A stretch of 64,000 nucleotides of DNA from Cardiocondyla obscurior (GCF_019399895.1 NC_091872.1:6580395-6644394), one strand, 5' to 3'; positions 33,048 to 47,167 are shown, numbered from the stretch's first letter. Notes: generated by a model from the sequence alone, not told the origin. A program made the numbers and translations.

Positions 33048-35960
33048 GGGTAGTTGTTCTGTTTCGCGATACCAAGCGTGGGCGTTTTAAATCTTCATGT
33101 ACGCGAGGAAACTCGTCCCGCCTTCCGCACAATTTTTACCGAATGTGAGCACAGCTACCCCGAGATATCTGTTGCAATTTAAAAAAAAAAAAAAAAGGGA
33201 AAAAGAAAGGAAAGAAAAACAATTATCCGGCGCGACTGTAGCTTCAGTTGCGTAAGAGCTAGTGATTCAATACCGGGATCTTCCATCTTCTCTTTATTAT
33301 TATTCCGACGACGAATCCAAGCCGCAGCTTTTTTTCCTTCCCTTTTTTTTTTCGCTCGATATAACCGCGCTAATAACGGAAAGCAACAAATAATATCTAC
33401 CTTCAACGTCGTCCTTTTTCCCCTCCGCGTCGCGGCGCCGCTAATTGTCCCCGCCGTGAAGAATCCTAAGAGAATTTCCTCTTATTTCGCGGGAGAAGAG
33501 TTAATAGGAAAGTTCCGTTCGGGCGAGATTTCCACTGCGGAACTTCCAAGTTCGTCAATGCCGCGGCACGCCGACGCCACGGGGAGAAGGGGGACCCAGG
33601 CATTTTCACACTTTCCTTTCCCCGAAGTTGGAGAAACTCGTCGTCGAGGAAAGCCCGAGGCCGAGCCTCCCGCATTTTCTGCGGTACATTGAGCGGAACG
33701 CGGTGTTCTCACGATCGTATCGTGCCGATCAAAGGAAAGGCGAGACGCGAATTTCATTCATCTCGAAAGTAACATCTTTCCGTTAACATCGCTCTTTTCA
33801 CGGCGCTCTTCCGGCATTACGTGTATATTGCCCGAGTATAATCTTTATTCAAATGATGAATTGTTATTCTATTTTAAAAAAGAGATGTAGATTCTCAAAG
33901 TATCACGTTAAGATACTTCCGTAGTTTGTTGGCGAAAATTATGAAACATAAAACAGGCTTGTTTTTTTTTTTTTTTTTTTTTTCTTTTTTACTTTAGAAG
34001 AAGAAGCAGAAGAAGTAAATAACGCGCGCGCTCTGTTTCTTGTCTAGTATAAGAAAAAGAGTTTGCTTAGTTTTGTTTCAAAGCGTTGCGTAACGAATTC
34101 ACGCGAGTTCACGCGCGGCCGTTCGCAGACGTTCGTAGTGAAAAATATTGCGGATAAAGGGATTTTATATTCATCGGACGGCAGCCTTTGCCGCAAGGAT
34201 GCCCGGTCGAAGCGTAAACAACATTATATATTACAGAAATTTCGCAGCGCCGATCTCTCGAGCTTCCGGATCACGTTTCGGCGATGCGATAGAGTCTGCT
34301 GGCGATAAATCGGCGACGGCGAACAGTCGGCGGAACTATTAAGCGAGAGAAAATATGAATGTCATAATTGCAGCATTTGAGAATTGTGCGCGCCGTGAAA
34401 ATAAAGACCGCGCGCGCCGGTGCTTGCCAAGAGTTTTATTATCTTTTTTATATATATTTTTTTTAATAAACGTGACGCTTCTTATTTTTCGGAAGTCATG
34501 TATATCGATCGTTTCGCGTGTATTTATATCGTATCGGGACGAAAATAAGCCCGGGAATTGGCACGATTCAATAGCGGAGCGCGTGCCAGAAATGCTGGGC
34601 GGGACCGACTGGGGATTCTCGGCCGCTAAATCTTTCCCCCCCCCGTAGCTTCCAAGGTAGAGACTTTTAACGCATTCGAATGCGTCGGAGATCCGCTGGA
34701 TAAATCACTCTTTTCATGGCCGTGCATTTGCGCGGCGTACCACGATCTCTCTCCTACGCCGACTTTCGCGAGCGCGCGATACTCGCGAAGCTGCCGCAGT
34801 CCGAGCGCTTTTAACGCGAACACGTAATAGAATTATCTTCGCAGCTACAACGTGCACGGCCAGTATTAAGATATGACTCGAGGCTGAAAGGGTTAATTAC
34901 GACGAGCCGTCGTGTCCGTTTACGATGGAGCCGCCGGCAGCCGCCTGCGATAAATTCCTCGAAACAGAGGCGTTCGCGGTGAAAAACGACGGTGGACTTC
35001 TCGCGAAAGTAGCTCCGCGCGAAATGGTCCGCGAGAAGCGAAGAAACAACGCGCAGTCGTTTACCACCGTTTGATCGCGAGCGATGAGAGCGTTTTCGCG
35101 CGGAACGCCCGGTCGCACGATGCCGAAGACCATTGTCCTCGCACTGGAGCCGGTTTCGAAAGCTAGAAAAAATCGTCGCCGATACGAAGGTGGGGCGGAG
35201 AGAAAGAAAGAGAGAGAGAGAGAGAGAACGGACCGGGGAGTACAGAAGAGATAAAAAGAAACAGAGTCCTCGCGGTTATACTCGCCTTCCTCGTATCTGG
35301 ATGAAAACGATCCGAGGAATCTTTCTCACGACCTGGGGGCATCCTGGGACCGCGGTGTCGAAGGACTGCGAGTTAAATGAAAGGGAACGAGACCGGCGAT
35401 GGGCTATCCTTCTTCGCTCGCTCTGCCTTGGGCTCTGGCTCCGGCTCCGGCTTCGCTCCGCCGCGCTCCGGACATTCCGCTCGTTTATTACGACGCTGTT
35501 TACTCGATAGTTCCATTTTCGCCGGTTGTATCTACCGTAGCCTCGCCTCGGACGCGCAGAACAAAGGTCGAGCGTCGCTTCACCGGGTTCCATTAATCCG
35601 AAAACGTCCAGGAATTTTTGAAAGATTTAGCGACAGCGAGCGAGTCGCCTCGCGTCGAGTTTCGATCTCGGGAATTCCTTGCGTTGCGATCAAAATTGTT
35701 AATTTTAATTCTGTCGTGATTACGAATTTATTGTACGTTGTTGTTTTTTCTTTTTTCATGACGGTCGTGAGGTCGATCCACGCGTTTTTTAAATTTTTTT
35801 TTCCGCAGAAAAAAGACAAAGGTACATTATTGTTGCCTTCTGTGTTTTTACGTTCGAAGAATGAAATATCTTGGGTACAACGATAAATTCTCCTCTCGCG
35901 CTTCCTGGCTCTCTTCCTCGGCGTCTTCTCGCCGCTCTCTCGCCATTCTCTCGCCGCTAT

Positions 35961-35985
35961 CTCTCTCTCTCTCTCTCTCTCTCTC
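35961..35985. repeat. (CT)n microsatellite
   Basis: About twelve CT units. Confidence 0.8.
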
Positions 35986-37699
35986 GCATACTCTCCCTTT
36001 CCCTACGAAGTCGCTCGTGATTTCCGTTCATTCACCCTTTCCGGTCATCACCCTCTCTTCGCGCGCTACCTTCACTGATCTCGCATTGTTGTCTCTTCGC
36101 AACTCACTTCCGCGACTTCTTCTCAGGATCGTTTACCACGCAGCATCCACCTAATACATAAATATGAATGTTCGCCTCCTTGTACAATATTCATGCATAC
36201 ATACACATATAACAAACAATCGAGAAGAACGACGAGATTGGTAACCGATAGATAAAGATTCCCTCTAAAAGTTAGGCACGATCGCCTTCGTAAGTTCAGC
36301 GATAATTGTGATTCGCACATTTATGCCGATGAACTTTGTATTTCTCAAGCGCGCTTTCGCAATTGTCAGCCTCCCCGCGACAAAATTCTAACAAGCTGCG
36401 ACAATTTTATCGCCAATTCCAACTTTCGCAATTACGCTCTCTCCGAGGAACGGCGCGTAAAGTGATTTCACTGATGGCTTCGCGGAAGAAAGATACGTCG
36501 CGCGCTCGCAAATAAGAAACATGAAAATCTTTAGGCTCCGCGAAGGATTTATATCGTCGGGCTACTCGATGCGTCAGAAAAATGCGTTGCGCAATTACCG
36601 AGCTTGTCGTCGGCGTGTTTAGAAATGTTCTCTTCTATAGCCGGTCGTTCGTCATCGTCAAAGTGATTCCCCGTCTTAATTTCATTTTCTTTTTTTTTCC
36701 CTTTAAAATCGGATTGCGCCAGCGAGAGTCGTCGAACTAATAACATCGTTAACGCCGATACGCGCGGGTCTCGATATCCAGAGAGAAGGATCGACGAAAC
36801 TTTAACCTCCCGAGAAAGGTTTTTACGGCATAGAGAGAAAGAAAAAAAAAAATAATTCGTCGCTTGATCGAATTTTATTTATTTTATGTCGACTGAAATT
36901 CGCGAAAACTAAACGCACGCGTACGTGATGTTAACCCGACGAGATCAACTCGGTCGCGCATTCGTCATAATTCTTTTTATTATTAGATAAACGTTAAGTA
37001 ATATCTACGATTCTCGGTGAAAGGGTAGAATGAATGTATCGCTCAGGTTTTACGCGAGCTTTACGAGCTTTATTCGAGCTCTCGCGGGTCGAGTCGAGTC
37101 AAATAGCTTTCCGGAGTCGATGCAGAAATAGAACGTCTGGAAAATTGACACTATTTTAAGACGCGATAAGAAATGCTACGGCAGCTACGGCTCGGATTGA
37201 CGGACGCTTGTCATATTTTATTAGGTCGGACGGGATACGTTGATCGTGTGGGCTTAATTGACAAGCGACATTGGCGAACTCGTTCGCATTGTGCAGGACA
37301 ACAAGGTTGGCGTGCCGGGTAATATGGTTTCCTCTTAAAAAACAAGGCGAACCAATCGAACCAGTTTCCGCGGAACGAGCAACGTGCACGATATTATCTA
37401 ATTTCTGAATTATTTATCACACGTCGCCCTTCTTCCGCCGGACCGTCGTAGCCGCTTTCGCGTTTCGGTATCGATTTTATGGTATCGATTTCTAGAAACG
37501 AATATTTAATTATTTCACGATTTGTCATTTTTCTGTCGCGCGGCATTTGCGATGCTTATCAGTTGAATCTCGATTCCGAATCGGGCCTGCTACAGAACCT
37601 CGGCTTTCGACGGTTTAAAATGACGTGCGGCATCACGCGATGACTTCCGCTAAACGTCTCTGCGAAATTATATTAATGTTATTTGTTAAAGAATTGTTA

Positions 37700-37707
<8 letters not shown>

Positions 37708-37743
<36 letters not shown>
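37708..37743. repeat. (TA)n microsatellite
   Basis: About seventeen TA units after an A run. Confidence 0.85.
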
Positions 37744-37749
<6 letters not shown>

Positions 37750-38865
37750 TTATATAACACTGACTTTTGCCGTTCGGGTGTTTCAAAATGGACTTGAACT
37801 TTATGAGTTTTTGTGGCGGACAGGCCGTGACATATAGCTTTGCGTTTGGAGGAGAAAAAAAAAAACCCGCTGCGCCGCGCGTCTCTCACATTCGCGTTCA
37901 TTTCGTCGCAGGAATTGAATGTACGAGAAGGACCGAAAGATCGATAACACGGGTAATCGAACGTTCTCCCGGGCTCTGCCTCGAGCATTCCGCCTTCTCT
38001 CTATAATCGCGAATAATACCGCGGATCGTGCTCGATAATCTCGAGTTTTCAGGATGAATTTCGACGGCGCGAAGAGACACTTCGACGACCCGCGTGACGA
38101 ATGTTTGCCGATTCGGTCCTTCGATCGGCAATAGGATCTTCGGGTTTTCGTATCATCCCGTGTCCTTGCGCGAAATATCGCTGCGCTTGTATCAAGTACC
38201 TCTCATCTCGGCTGCAGTCTATTCGGTTCACACAGGTTTCTCTCCGAGAGTCACCGAGTGATCGATAATACCGCGCGAGAACGACAGCGATACAACTTAC
38301 GGTGCAATTAACGTAGTTACGGCTAATACCATCGCCTGCCAAATTTACTTGATTCGCGGAATGGAAACACGAGCGCCGAACAGATTCTCTCGCCCGGTTT
38401 TGGAGAAAATGCAATTGAATTTATTTATACCGGCGCAACGCCTCGCGGCGTATGCTGCGAGATTAGCTAATTAACGATAACAGTCGACCGTTGTATCTCC
38501 ATCGCGTAGCTTAGTTCAAAGTAAGACGAAACGACGTTCGGAACGCTGACAGTGAGTTTTGGGACGTAGCCAGAGCTGAAGCTAATACCATTAACCCAAT
38601 AATCGCTAAAGTGGCAATTAGACTTCGAAGGCGAAGCCGTTTGCGCGACACTTGGACTGAGATTCCATATATACGTGCGAAATTTCATCAAATGGAAACT
38701 GTTACACAATTTGCGACGGCTTTGAAAAATTCCACGCTTTGTAGGAATACTCAATTCTTTATTTCACGCGCATTCGCCCGCGTTGTATCGATTTTTTGTT
38801 ATCAACCCAATCGACTTTGTTTCAATTGACTTTGCGCTTGACTTTGTTTAAATCAAAACGGTGTA

Positions 38866-38876
<11 letters not shown>

Positions 38877-38901
<25 letters not shown>
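38877..38901 (+). repeat. 25-T tract
   Basis: Homopolymer run in the presumed hnRNP K intron. Confidence 0.8.
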
Positions 38902-41253
38902 GTTTTGTTTTAAATTGCCGTTTGAATTGAAACTATCTTCCGCGGACTGTAAGCGGTCGGCATTCTTTCACAGCTTGTTACAAGTATTATTCGTAGACGC
39001 TGAGGACGGATGAGCTCGAACATCCGTTCGCGTACGAAAGATCTTAAACGCGAGCCTTTGATACAAAGCGCCCAAGAGTCTATGGTGCAACGAACGCTCT
39101 AAGCGCAGGATTCCCTTTATGAAAATAGGATTCAGCGGTACCGGTAGATCCCCGGAGTCTTAGTGTGTCGCTCCGACTTAATTGCCAAGATTATCCCAAC
39201 GTAAATACGTTCCTCTATCGCGAGCTGCACATCGGCGTCGCCCAGACGGCCTAGCCACGATAAGGAGATCGCAGGCTAGGTTAAAAAATAATTATCGCGG
39301 GATGTTGGGGTACCCGTGCTGGTCACCTTCAGCTCTCCAGAAACCCTCCCGGCGGCCGCGAAGGTAGGGATCGTAGAGCGACAGGGGGAGAATCGGGGGT
39401 GGAAGAAAAGCGGTTGCCCTCGAGAATTCCGCCCCCTCTCGGGGGTTACGTAGGTGTTAATCGCGGCTTGTGTGCGGAACCGCTGAACGTGGAGGAGAAC
39501 GTACCACGGGGGTCGGGTATAGCAAAGCCGTGTAGTATCGACCCTAGATATTGTTGATGCAAACGGTAACCATGGGTGACTCGGGTCGGTTGACCAATTG
39601 CAGTCTTCACGGTGGCCATGTCCAACCAATCGTCTAGCGGTACGCAGCCGGTTTTTTGATTGGGCGATACCGGGGATAAGAGACCAGTTCGAGGCCACCG
39701 GGACCCACAAATGGACGTGGACACACCGAGTGGAGAACATCGGCCTGCTGCGACGCGAAGTGACCGTCGTTCTTCATCGTCCTCGTCCACGTCGGACTTG
39801 GTGGCCGTCTTCGTCGATCACTTCGCTCTTCTCCGTGTGTGACGCGACCTTCGGATAAACGATTCGGATTTTGTGTCTATCGCTCAGTTATCGCTACCGA
39901 GCCTCTTCTGTGTAAGCTCCTTTTACAATCAGCTTTATGGCCGCCCCGTCGTCCAACACCACCGTCACCGCACGCCACTATGGATGCACTTGATGTTTCA
40001 CATTGTACCTTCGCTTCGTGATTTAGTAGCCCTTTCCATCTGGCGATTTTCCGGATTTTCTTTGTTCCTTTCTTTATCTCCTATTTTTGATTATTATTAT
40101 TTTTTTATATCTATGTCGAGTTTTTATTTTTCTATTTTTTTTAATGCACCACCACGTCGTTAGCTGAAAATCAGCATTTAACTTCCAGATTAATTTTTAT
40201 CATTTAAAGTTTGAGAATTTTAACTCGGGATTATTTCACGTTTTTCGCGAGTTTAGAAAAATCCGTTCTTTTTTTAATTTTAGAAAAAAAGTTGAAATAA
40301 AATTTCGCAAATTCGCAAAACATATTCTTTATATACTTTTCGGCAGGGTTGATTTATTCAGGGGGAGGGGGCGGGAGATGATTGGACCGACTTTTCTTTC
40401 GTTCGATTTTCAATGTTCTCGGGGGGTACTCAAACCGATTGACTCGGCTCCGTTCGCGGTCCAGTTGAAAAGGATACGACCTGGAGCAGCAGATCGCAAA
40501 CTAACAAAGTGGATTACAGTGTACTTAGAGCCACGGCGCTCTTTTCGCCGGTCGAGCGCGTATTTTGCATCGGATTCGCTAGCTTTCAGCCACCACCACC
40601 AACCACCTCCGTCGTCGTCGCCAGCAGCAGTCACCACTGTCCCTGTCGACCCCTCTCGGTTGATCTATGTGTTTGCTCGAACGAAATTAAGTTATTTCAT
40701 TATCGCACGCCATTGTAGCTACTCCCGTCTGTATAGACATGCAGTTGTTTCGGCGCCGACGTGGCTTCGTCCATCTCAAAAAAAAAAAAAAAAAAAATTT
40801 GCACGACACGTTAAGGTTTCGATAAGCTTCTAATTCCCGTCCCTTAAGCGACGCGTTAAGTCCAAATAGCATAATTTTAAAATGCACTTTTCGCAATTTT
40901 TTTTTGTCGCAATTAAAGACTTAATTTCCTTTTCGGTTGTTTTTTTTTTTACATTAAGATTTAGATTAGATAAAGACTTATCTAAACAATGCTCGGCGCG
41001 CACAGCATTTAGGGAGTCGAGCGGTTTACAAGGAAAATACGCTCGAGTCAATAACACCTAGCGCATCTCCCGCATGTATTTTGTTTGTGTGACGCGGAAT
41101 GTACGCGGAGTGTGTCGTAATTTTCGCTTAGAAAGTTCCGAGGCACGTGTCCCTTCGCGAACCGACAGTTTGGCGGACAATCTCATCTTGTCGGGCCGCG
41201 CGTCGTTAATTGTGGCACACCCGGTCGTAACTTTGTCGTGTTTTGTGTTTCAG

Positions 41254-41306
41254 ACGGACCGGGAAAAGCTGGCGCTGATCGCAGAGTAATTTACCTCGGC
41301 GTCAAG
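41254..41306 (+). other. HNRNPK: Untranslated exon of the hnRNP K unit
   Basis: A 53-nt segment bounded by TTTTGTGTTTCAG and AAG|GTGAGT, both near consensus. It contains no start codon in a useful frame and has stops in the others. It lies upstream of and in the same orientation as the hnRNP K coding exons. Confidence 0.5.
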
Positions 41307-44300
41307 GTGAGTCGCCAAATCTGTTCTTGCCCTCCCCAAGAAACGTCCGAATCCCGCGAGCTCGAGGGAGTCCGATCAAATTAAGCTGCCGTCACGCGAT
41401 ATCGAATCTTACGCGGCGGCGCGATCGATTATGATTAATCTGCCGCGTCGATATTATCCTACGTTACGTGCAAATTACGTTCAAACGGGATGATAAATTT
41501 CTGCGCGAGCGACGCCACGTAGAAATTTCAAGGGTAGCGAGTTCGCGTTGTACAAGTTGCGCCAGTAATTATCGTCTTACTAGAATACGTGTTTTTCTTT
41601 TTATTTTTGTTTTACTTTCCTTTTTTTTATTTTAATTATTAATTACGAAGCGGCTTGGCACTCTTCCTCGTGCATCAGGATTTCCGATAAGATCGCGTTC
41701 TGTCATTGTTCTTGGTATTCCGGGAAAGACCGGGTCGACGCTGAGAGATGTTCCGCGCAATCATCTCCGGTTTCTACGCTTTTCCGCTGTCGTGCAAATT
41801 TCACGCGTCTCAAAATATCTTCAGCCGATCGTGTAAGGATAAGACATCCGTCGCCTGGTCCTAGCGACTTGCGTTGCATTTTGAACGAGCCGAAGAAAGT
41901 CCTCGCGAATGCCTGGTGGTGAAGCTCTTCCCTTCGTGCCATTTTCATTCAATTAGTTCCGTTATTTATATCCCACGCGAGCCTCCGGGAAATTACATGA
42001 CGATAATCAAGCGTCGGGAACGCGCGACGATTCTCCAACCGCGGTGAAAGGTGGCCGCGTGACGCTTTTAATTGTATCAAACGGACGGCTAATGAAACTG
42101 GAACGAAGTGTCATTAGAATTACATATTTCCGCGCGATCGTATCGCGCCTTTTAATACTATTACCTTGTCGCGCGCAAGGGCGTCGATACTTTCCGCGAC
42201 GACGACGAAGTTTTTGCCAGCGTCGTGTGGAAATATAAAAATAATCGTCGACGGCCCGAGGCCGACTCTTCATATTTCACGCGCCCATCGCGAGATCGAG
42301 TATAAATTAAACGCGACTCCGTTTTTCCCAAACGCTTGTTTTAATTCCTTTCCCTTCTCGCGCCTTTTCCGGTGGATTCAATTAACGCGAACCGTTACAT
42401 GCGGGATTAACGTAAGTCGCTGTAACATCTGTGATGTGGATAACCAGTTTCGACACGAGAGTGAAATAAAGCTTTCCGTTTCTTCTTGCCCTCTCTGCCT
42501 CTGCGGATCGAGAGGAGAAAAAGGAGATAGAGGGAATCACGAAGCGTGACTGCGGATCCTCGGCGCGCGTCTCACCCGTGAAATCAGCAGCGGTGAATTC
42601 CCCTCTCGCTCTCGTTCCGCATCCTTTCTCTTTCCACCGGTGCATTTTCATTTTGTTCTCTTTATTTCACGGTCCTACCGGGCCGTCACTTAACGGACAA
42701 GATACGTCTCTCGCCTTTCTCGAAATCGCCCCGCAATAACCGCCGATCATTATTTGACCGCGTGCTATCGCCATATCGCGATAACCGACAATTACGCGCC
42801 GCCGCTGATACTAGTAATTATTAAACGTGTTCGAGCCCGCCGTCAGCTTCTTTGGCGTCTATATCAAACGCGAACTTGATCCCATTCCCGGCAACGTTAC
42901 ACGTAATTGCAGCGCCAATTTTTATTCCGCGAGCATACAAGCTGCAAGCGCGCGCTAGGTTCGGATCGATCTTGCCTTTGAAAAAAAAATAGAAAAAAAA
43001 ACTTGATTAGACACCAGTTTTTTTTTCTCTCTCTTTCTCTTTATTTTTTATTTTTTTTTGTTATCTAACATTGTGTTCCGGTTTTCCACCGTATCGCTTA
43101 TCTCGCCGCGTCGCGTTATCGTCGACTCGAAAAAGTAATTCCTTCGCGTTCGTCGCGGTTCGTTAGCGTCTTGGCGGAGCGTGCGCTAATGGGAAACGGA
43201 TGCACGTAATTTGAAACGCGAAAAGAAGTCGGTCGTCGTGGATCGTCGCACATATTTGTCGAATATTAATCAGTTCTCGCGTCGTTGCGCGAGCTCTTTG
43301 ATCGCCGCGACTTTGCCGATACGAACGGCGCGTTCCGGGGAACGGATCGATACTCTAGGCCGCGTAATTTTTTTCCTTTTTTTTTTTCCACGTTTTCGCG
43401 TATCGTTATCATCAAAGAGCGATCGCCCTTAATAGTAATATAATTGTTTCGATCGATTGTCTTGTCTCTGCGTTTGATGTACAATATATTGTATCACGTG
43501 CTGAAACGCACATGTAATTATTCCCATGTGGATAGGCAGAAGGGGTGGTCCGCGCTATCGGACTCGATGAAAATGGGAAACGCGGAAACGTAGAAATCGG
43601 AGAAAGTCGTCCGGGCGCGATTGCACGAGAGGTTACGCGGCGGGGAAAAACGCGCTGTAAAATCGGGGATGAAAGAACAACTGTAATGAGAAAGAGAGAA
43701 GGAGAGAAAGGCAGAAAGAAAGAGGCAATGTATACGTAATACAATAATATAATTCAGACGCTGCGGCGTGGCGAGAATTGAGCTATTAGCATATTGAGGA
43801 GCAACGTGTGGAGGTAAAAAAAAAAAAAGAGAAATAAAGCTTCGAGATGCTCGGCCGGGAAAACAGAGAGGGCAAGCGAAAAGGACCGTTCGCGAAAACC
43901 GCGACGATACCGTATCATAGTTTGTCGGGAAATACGAGGACGCGAGTCCAATTTCGTTCTCCACCGTCGAGCGTGGCTTCCAAGCCGGTGGGGATGAAAT
44001 CCTTTCACAAAGATTTTGTTTATTCCGGCGTCGTCCACGGAACTAAAATCGCGTTATTCCTGCCAATAAAACGGGACGCGAGTCTATCGTAGACACGTAT
44101 TATCCACGACGTTTTCCTCTCCACTTCCCCGGGAACACGTTTCGGAACTGCCTCGCGGGTTTTTGCTGAATCACCCTGTACGTACCTCCGTCGCCGCGGG
44201 GTGGCCAAGGAGGGTGGGTGGCGCGAGAGCGACGGACGACGAAGAGGTGGTTAAGTAAGGGAAGAAAAGAGAAAAGAGGGACTCGGTAAGAGGGAGAGAG

Positions 44301-47167
44301 AGTGGCGGAGAAAACGCGAGAGTGACAGAACGAAGGGACGAGGGCTCGGCGCATGCGTGCCGACGCAACAATATGGTGAATTCCGGGAAGCGGCCCAGTA
44401 TCCGCCCGACCGTCAGCTGATCGATATACTTCCGCACGCACGCCACGTCATACGCGCCGTATCGTCAGCGACACGCATGCCATGTCATGCCGTGCATCAG
44501 GCTAGCCCGTTACGCGCCGCGCGACCCTCGCTCGCGCCTCCGAATCCGGTATCACCGCCGTTCGTTCTCGCCGTTGTAGCGCCGGTGGACGAGGACAGGT
44601 TCTCCTCGAGAAAGATTCCAAGGCGATCCTCGGCCAGCGTAAGGTAAACGTCGAGACGTGTCGAGCCGCGAATCCGCGTCCGCGTATCTAAATTGTGCGC
44701 TTTACGGAGAAGGCCCGTTTGTCTGTCCGTCTCTGTAGTCGTAATCTCGATGGAGATCGTGGATTATTCCGAGCTTATCGTATTTTTTATCAGTTGCGCG
44801 GAATGAGTAGAATATTCTTATTCAGTGCCACGCTCGGTCAATTTTAGTTCTTTTTTTTTTTTTTATTTCCTTTTTTAAAGAATACGAGTTGTTTTCTCTT
44901 GTTTTCTTCTCTTGAGGAAATTTTTTTTTTATTAAAGCCTACCATTGACGAGTGCTGTATTTTTTCTTAGTAAAAAATAAAAATCTAAAATTAGTTGGTG
45001 GAAAATTCGGTTAACTTGCTGTCACATTTTGTACGTCCAATAGTCTCACGGTCTTTCTCGTCGGGTATCTCGGTCTCTGCCGGGCGTCGCGTTCTTCCGC
45101 GATGAAACCGCCGAGGCGCATAATCTCCGTCGGTGTCGAGTGTCGCGGTTAGTCAACGCTCGTCGACTTGCGTGAGCAACGTAATCGCGCTTTCGGGTAC
45201 AAACGACAAGCCAAACGTCTCGCGAGAACGTGATACCCCCTGTCGAGTGGTACGGTCTAGAAATTCCGGGTTTTGTCACGCGTGACCAGCCGGGGTCACG
45301 GAGCGAGAGATCTCCTTCGCGGGCACGAGATTACGATCGACCGGCGATCCCGAGGAGAGAGTCGTCGGTCGACTCTCCCTCTCGTCGCTCTCGTCGCGCT
45401 CTTTCTTTCCGTTGTTCTCGCGCTCTCGCCGCATCCTCCGGTGTCCCTTCGCGCCGCATCGCGATGCATCCGCATTACTCGGGCGCACGTTGCAGCTCCG
45501 GCGGCGCGTACATCGCTCGCGCGTAGCACACGCCGCTCCTCTTTTCGACTCTCCTCGGTCAGTCGAGGTCTCCCTCCGCGAGCGAAGTCGCCCCACCAGT
45601 GCCCGTGGCTCCTCGCGACGAGGAAGAGGTGGACGAGCCTCGCCAGAGAGAAACGAGCCTCTCGGCCACTCAGCGTGGTTCACCCGTGTTCTCGGCCTAG
45701 TACTAGTTCTGGCGTAATCGCGTCCGCACCGTCGATTATACGCTCGCGCGAAACCATATCTTGGCCGCAGAGTTCCATTCCCCGCGGCGAGGGAGTCCCC
45801 GAGGCGTTGATGTTCCATCCGCACTTGATCAGGTTCGTTCGATATTCGTCGATCGCCGAATGGTCCGAAAGCGGGGATCTAACCGGAAACGGAGGATATA
45901 TATCCGCGCTTCCCAGCACGAGGACGACGCACGGGCCCGTTCGCTGGTGGAAGAAGATCGTTCTCGCGTGGGAAAGTTGAATGAACTTCGGGTGCAGCTG
46001 CCGCCGCCGCTGCCGCCGCCGTCGCCGCCGCTGCGTTTGGCACGTTCATTGTCCCTGACCTATCCCGGGGTGAAGGGAAGGGAGCCGGGGGAGGGCGTCT
46101 GGAATTTTCAACCTTGAGTGCCCGATCGTGATTCGCGAGCGCGTGGACTGTGCAGTCGGCGAGTTAAGTTCGCTTCCACGGCGCACACCTGGTGACAGTG
46201 ATCTAGCAAAAGTGCTCAAGGTTTCCCCGCGTCGACCGGTCCTTGGGATCTCGGCGCAAGGACATCGCCGCGGCTACGTCGTCGTCCAGGACAAGCCGAC
46301 CCGGTGTTCGGCGACACCGGTCCGCGGACTGTGCCGGCTTCGGAAAACTCGTTCCGCCGTCGTTATCACCGTTCCACTCGTAAACGCGAGGCTTGGCCAA
46401 TCGTGGACTTTAATAAGGACACCCTCCACCCGTCGGCGGTATGCGGGTCAACTCGCGTTGACCTCGCGCGCAGATTCCACAGAGATGCGCGTTGGTTAAT
46501 CGCGGCGATTTATCTCCCCCGAGCGGTTTTGCAACTTCTTTTCCGAGACGCCGCGCTTTTTAGTAACTTCGCCCGTCCACCGGGACGCCGATAAATGATT
46601 AGACAAATAGTTGTAATTAATTTTGCCATGTGATAGCGACACTCGGTCGTGATTTCGGTGCAGTTTTTTCTTTTATGTTTCTTTTTTTCTTTTTTTTTTT
46701 ATGACCACGCGATACATAAAAACGCGCGACTCGTAGCAATTTCGTTTTATGAGCGACGTTTCTTTATTTATTAATTTTAATGTAATAGACTCATAAGCTT
46801 GCTTATCACAGGAGCGTATCTACGTGCACAGTTCCAATGGCACAGGCATTTAATCATGAAAATCCCTAGATACACTTTAATTCCTAAGTTACCTAAGTGG
46901 ATATTCAATTAATTTCTCTTTTTTTATCTGCATCTAATTCAGATAACGTGCATTAACAATGTGGAATTTGCAAAGAGCCGTCTAAAACCCGAAACTCGCG
47001 ATGCAGCCGCGAGTATTCTAATTATCGCTGTTCCCGCGCGCACAATAGCATTAAGATCGCTCCAAGAGATACGTTAGCTCGCGAGATATTAATTATAATA
47101 ATAATAAGAACCTGTGTGCGCGCATTAAACGAGAACTAAAACCATCGCTGTCTTCTTGATCTTGCAG
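41307..47167 (+). other. Probable intron, contains a CpG-rich block
   Basis: No recognisable coding sequence. A CpG-dense segment at about 44.1-46.6 kb is listed separately. T-rich tracts are near 41.6, 43.0, 44.85 and 46.7 kb. Confidence 0.4.
44100..46600 (+). promoter_or_regulatory. CpG-rich block, possible alternative promoter
   Basis: GC- and CpG-dense DNA with (GCC)-type repeats near 46.0 kb and long chance frames on both strands (up to 235 codons). A donor-like AGCGTAAG|GTAAAC at 44643 could end an alternative first exon splicing to 47168. Promoter function is inferred only. Confidence 0.25.

Larger units (their letters stand above)
17908..41253 (+). other. Very long gene-free stretch, probable intron
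   Basis: About 23 kb of CpG-rich sequence with many T-rich pyrimidine runs and microsatellites. Open frames of 60-165 codons occur on both strands but lack recognisable domains, sit in CpG-rich DNA where stops are scarce, and often begin with non-ATG codons. Candidate cassette exons are listed separately. The stretch best fits an intron of the hnRNP K transcription unit. Confidence 0.4.

Noticed and set aside
33181..33260. tRNA-like B box
   Set aside because: A TTGAATC stretch on the minus strand lacks a matching A box and cloverleaf stems.
45273..45980. 235-codon plus-strand ORF
   Set aside because: Arg/Ser/Pro-rich translation in all frames of a CpG-dense block, long frames on the opposite strand too, no domain and no splice context; stop depletion explains it.
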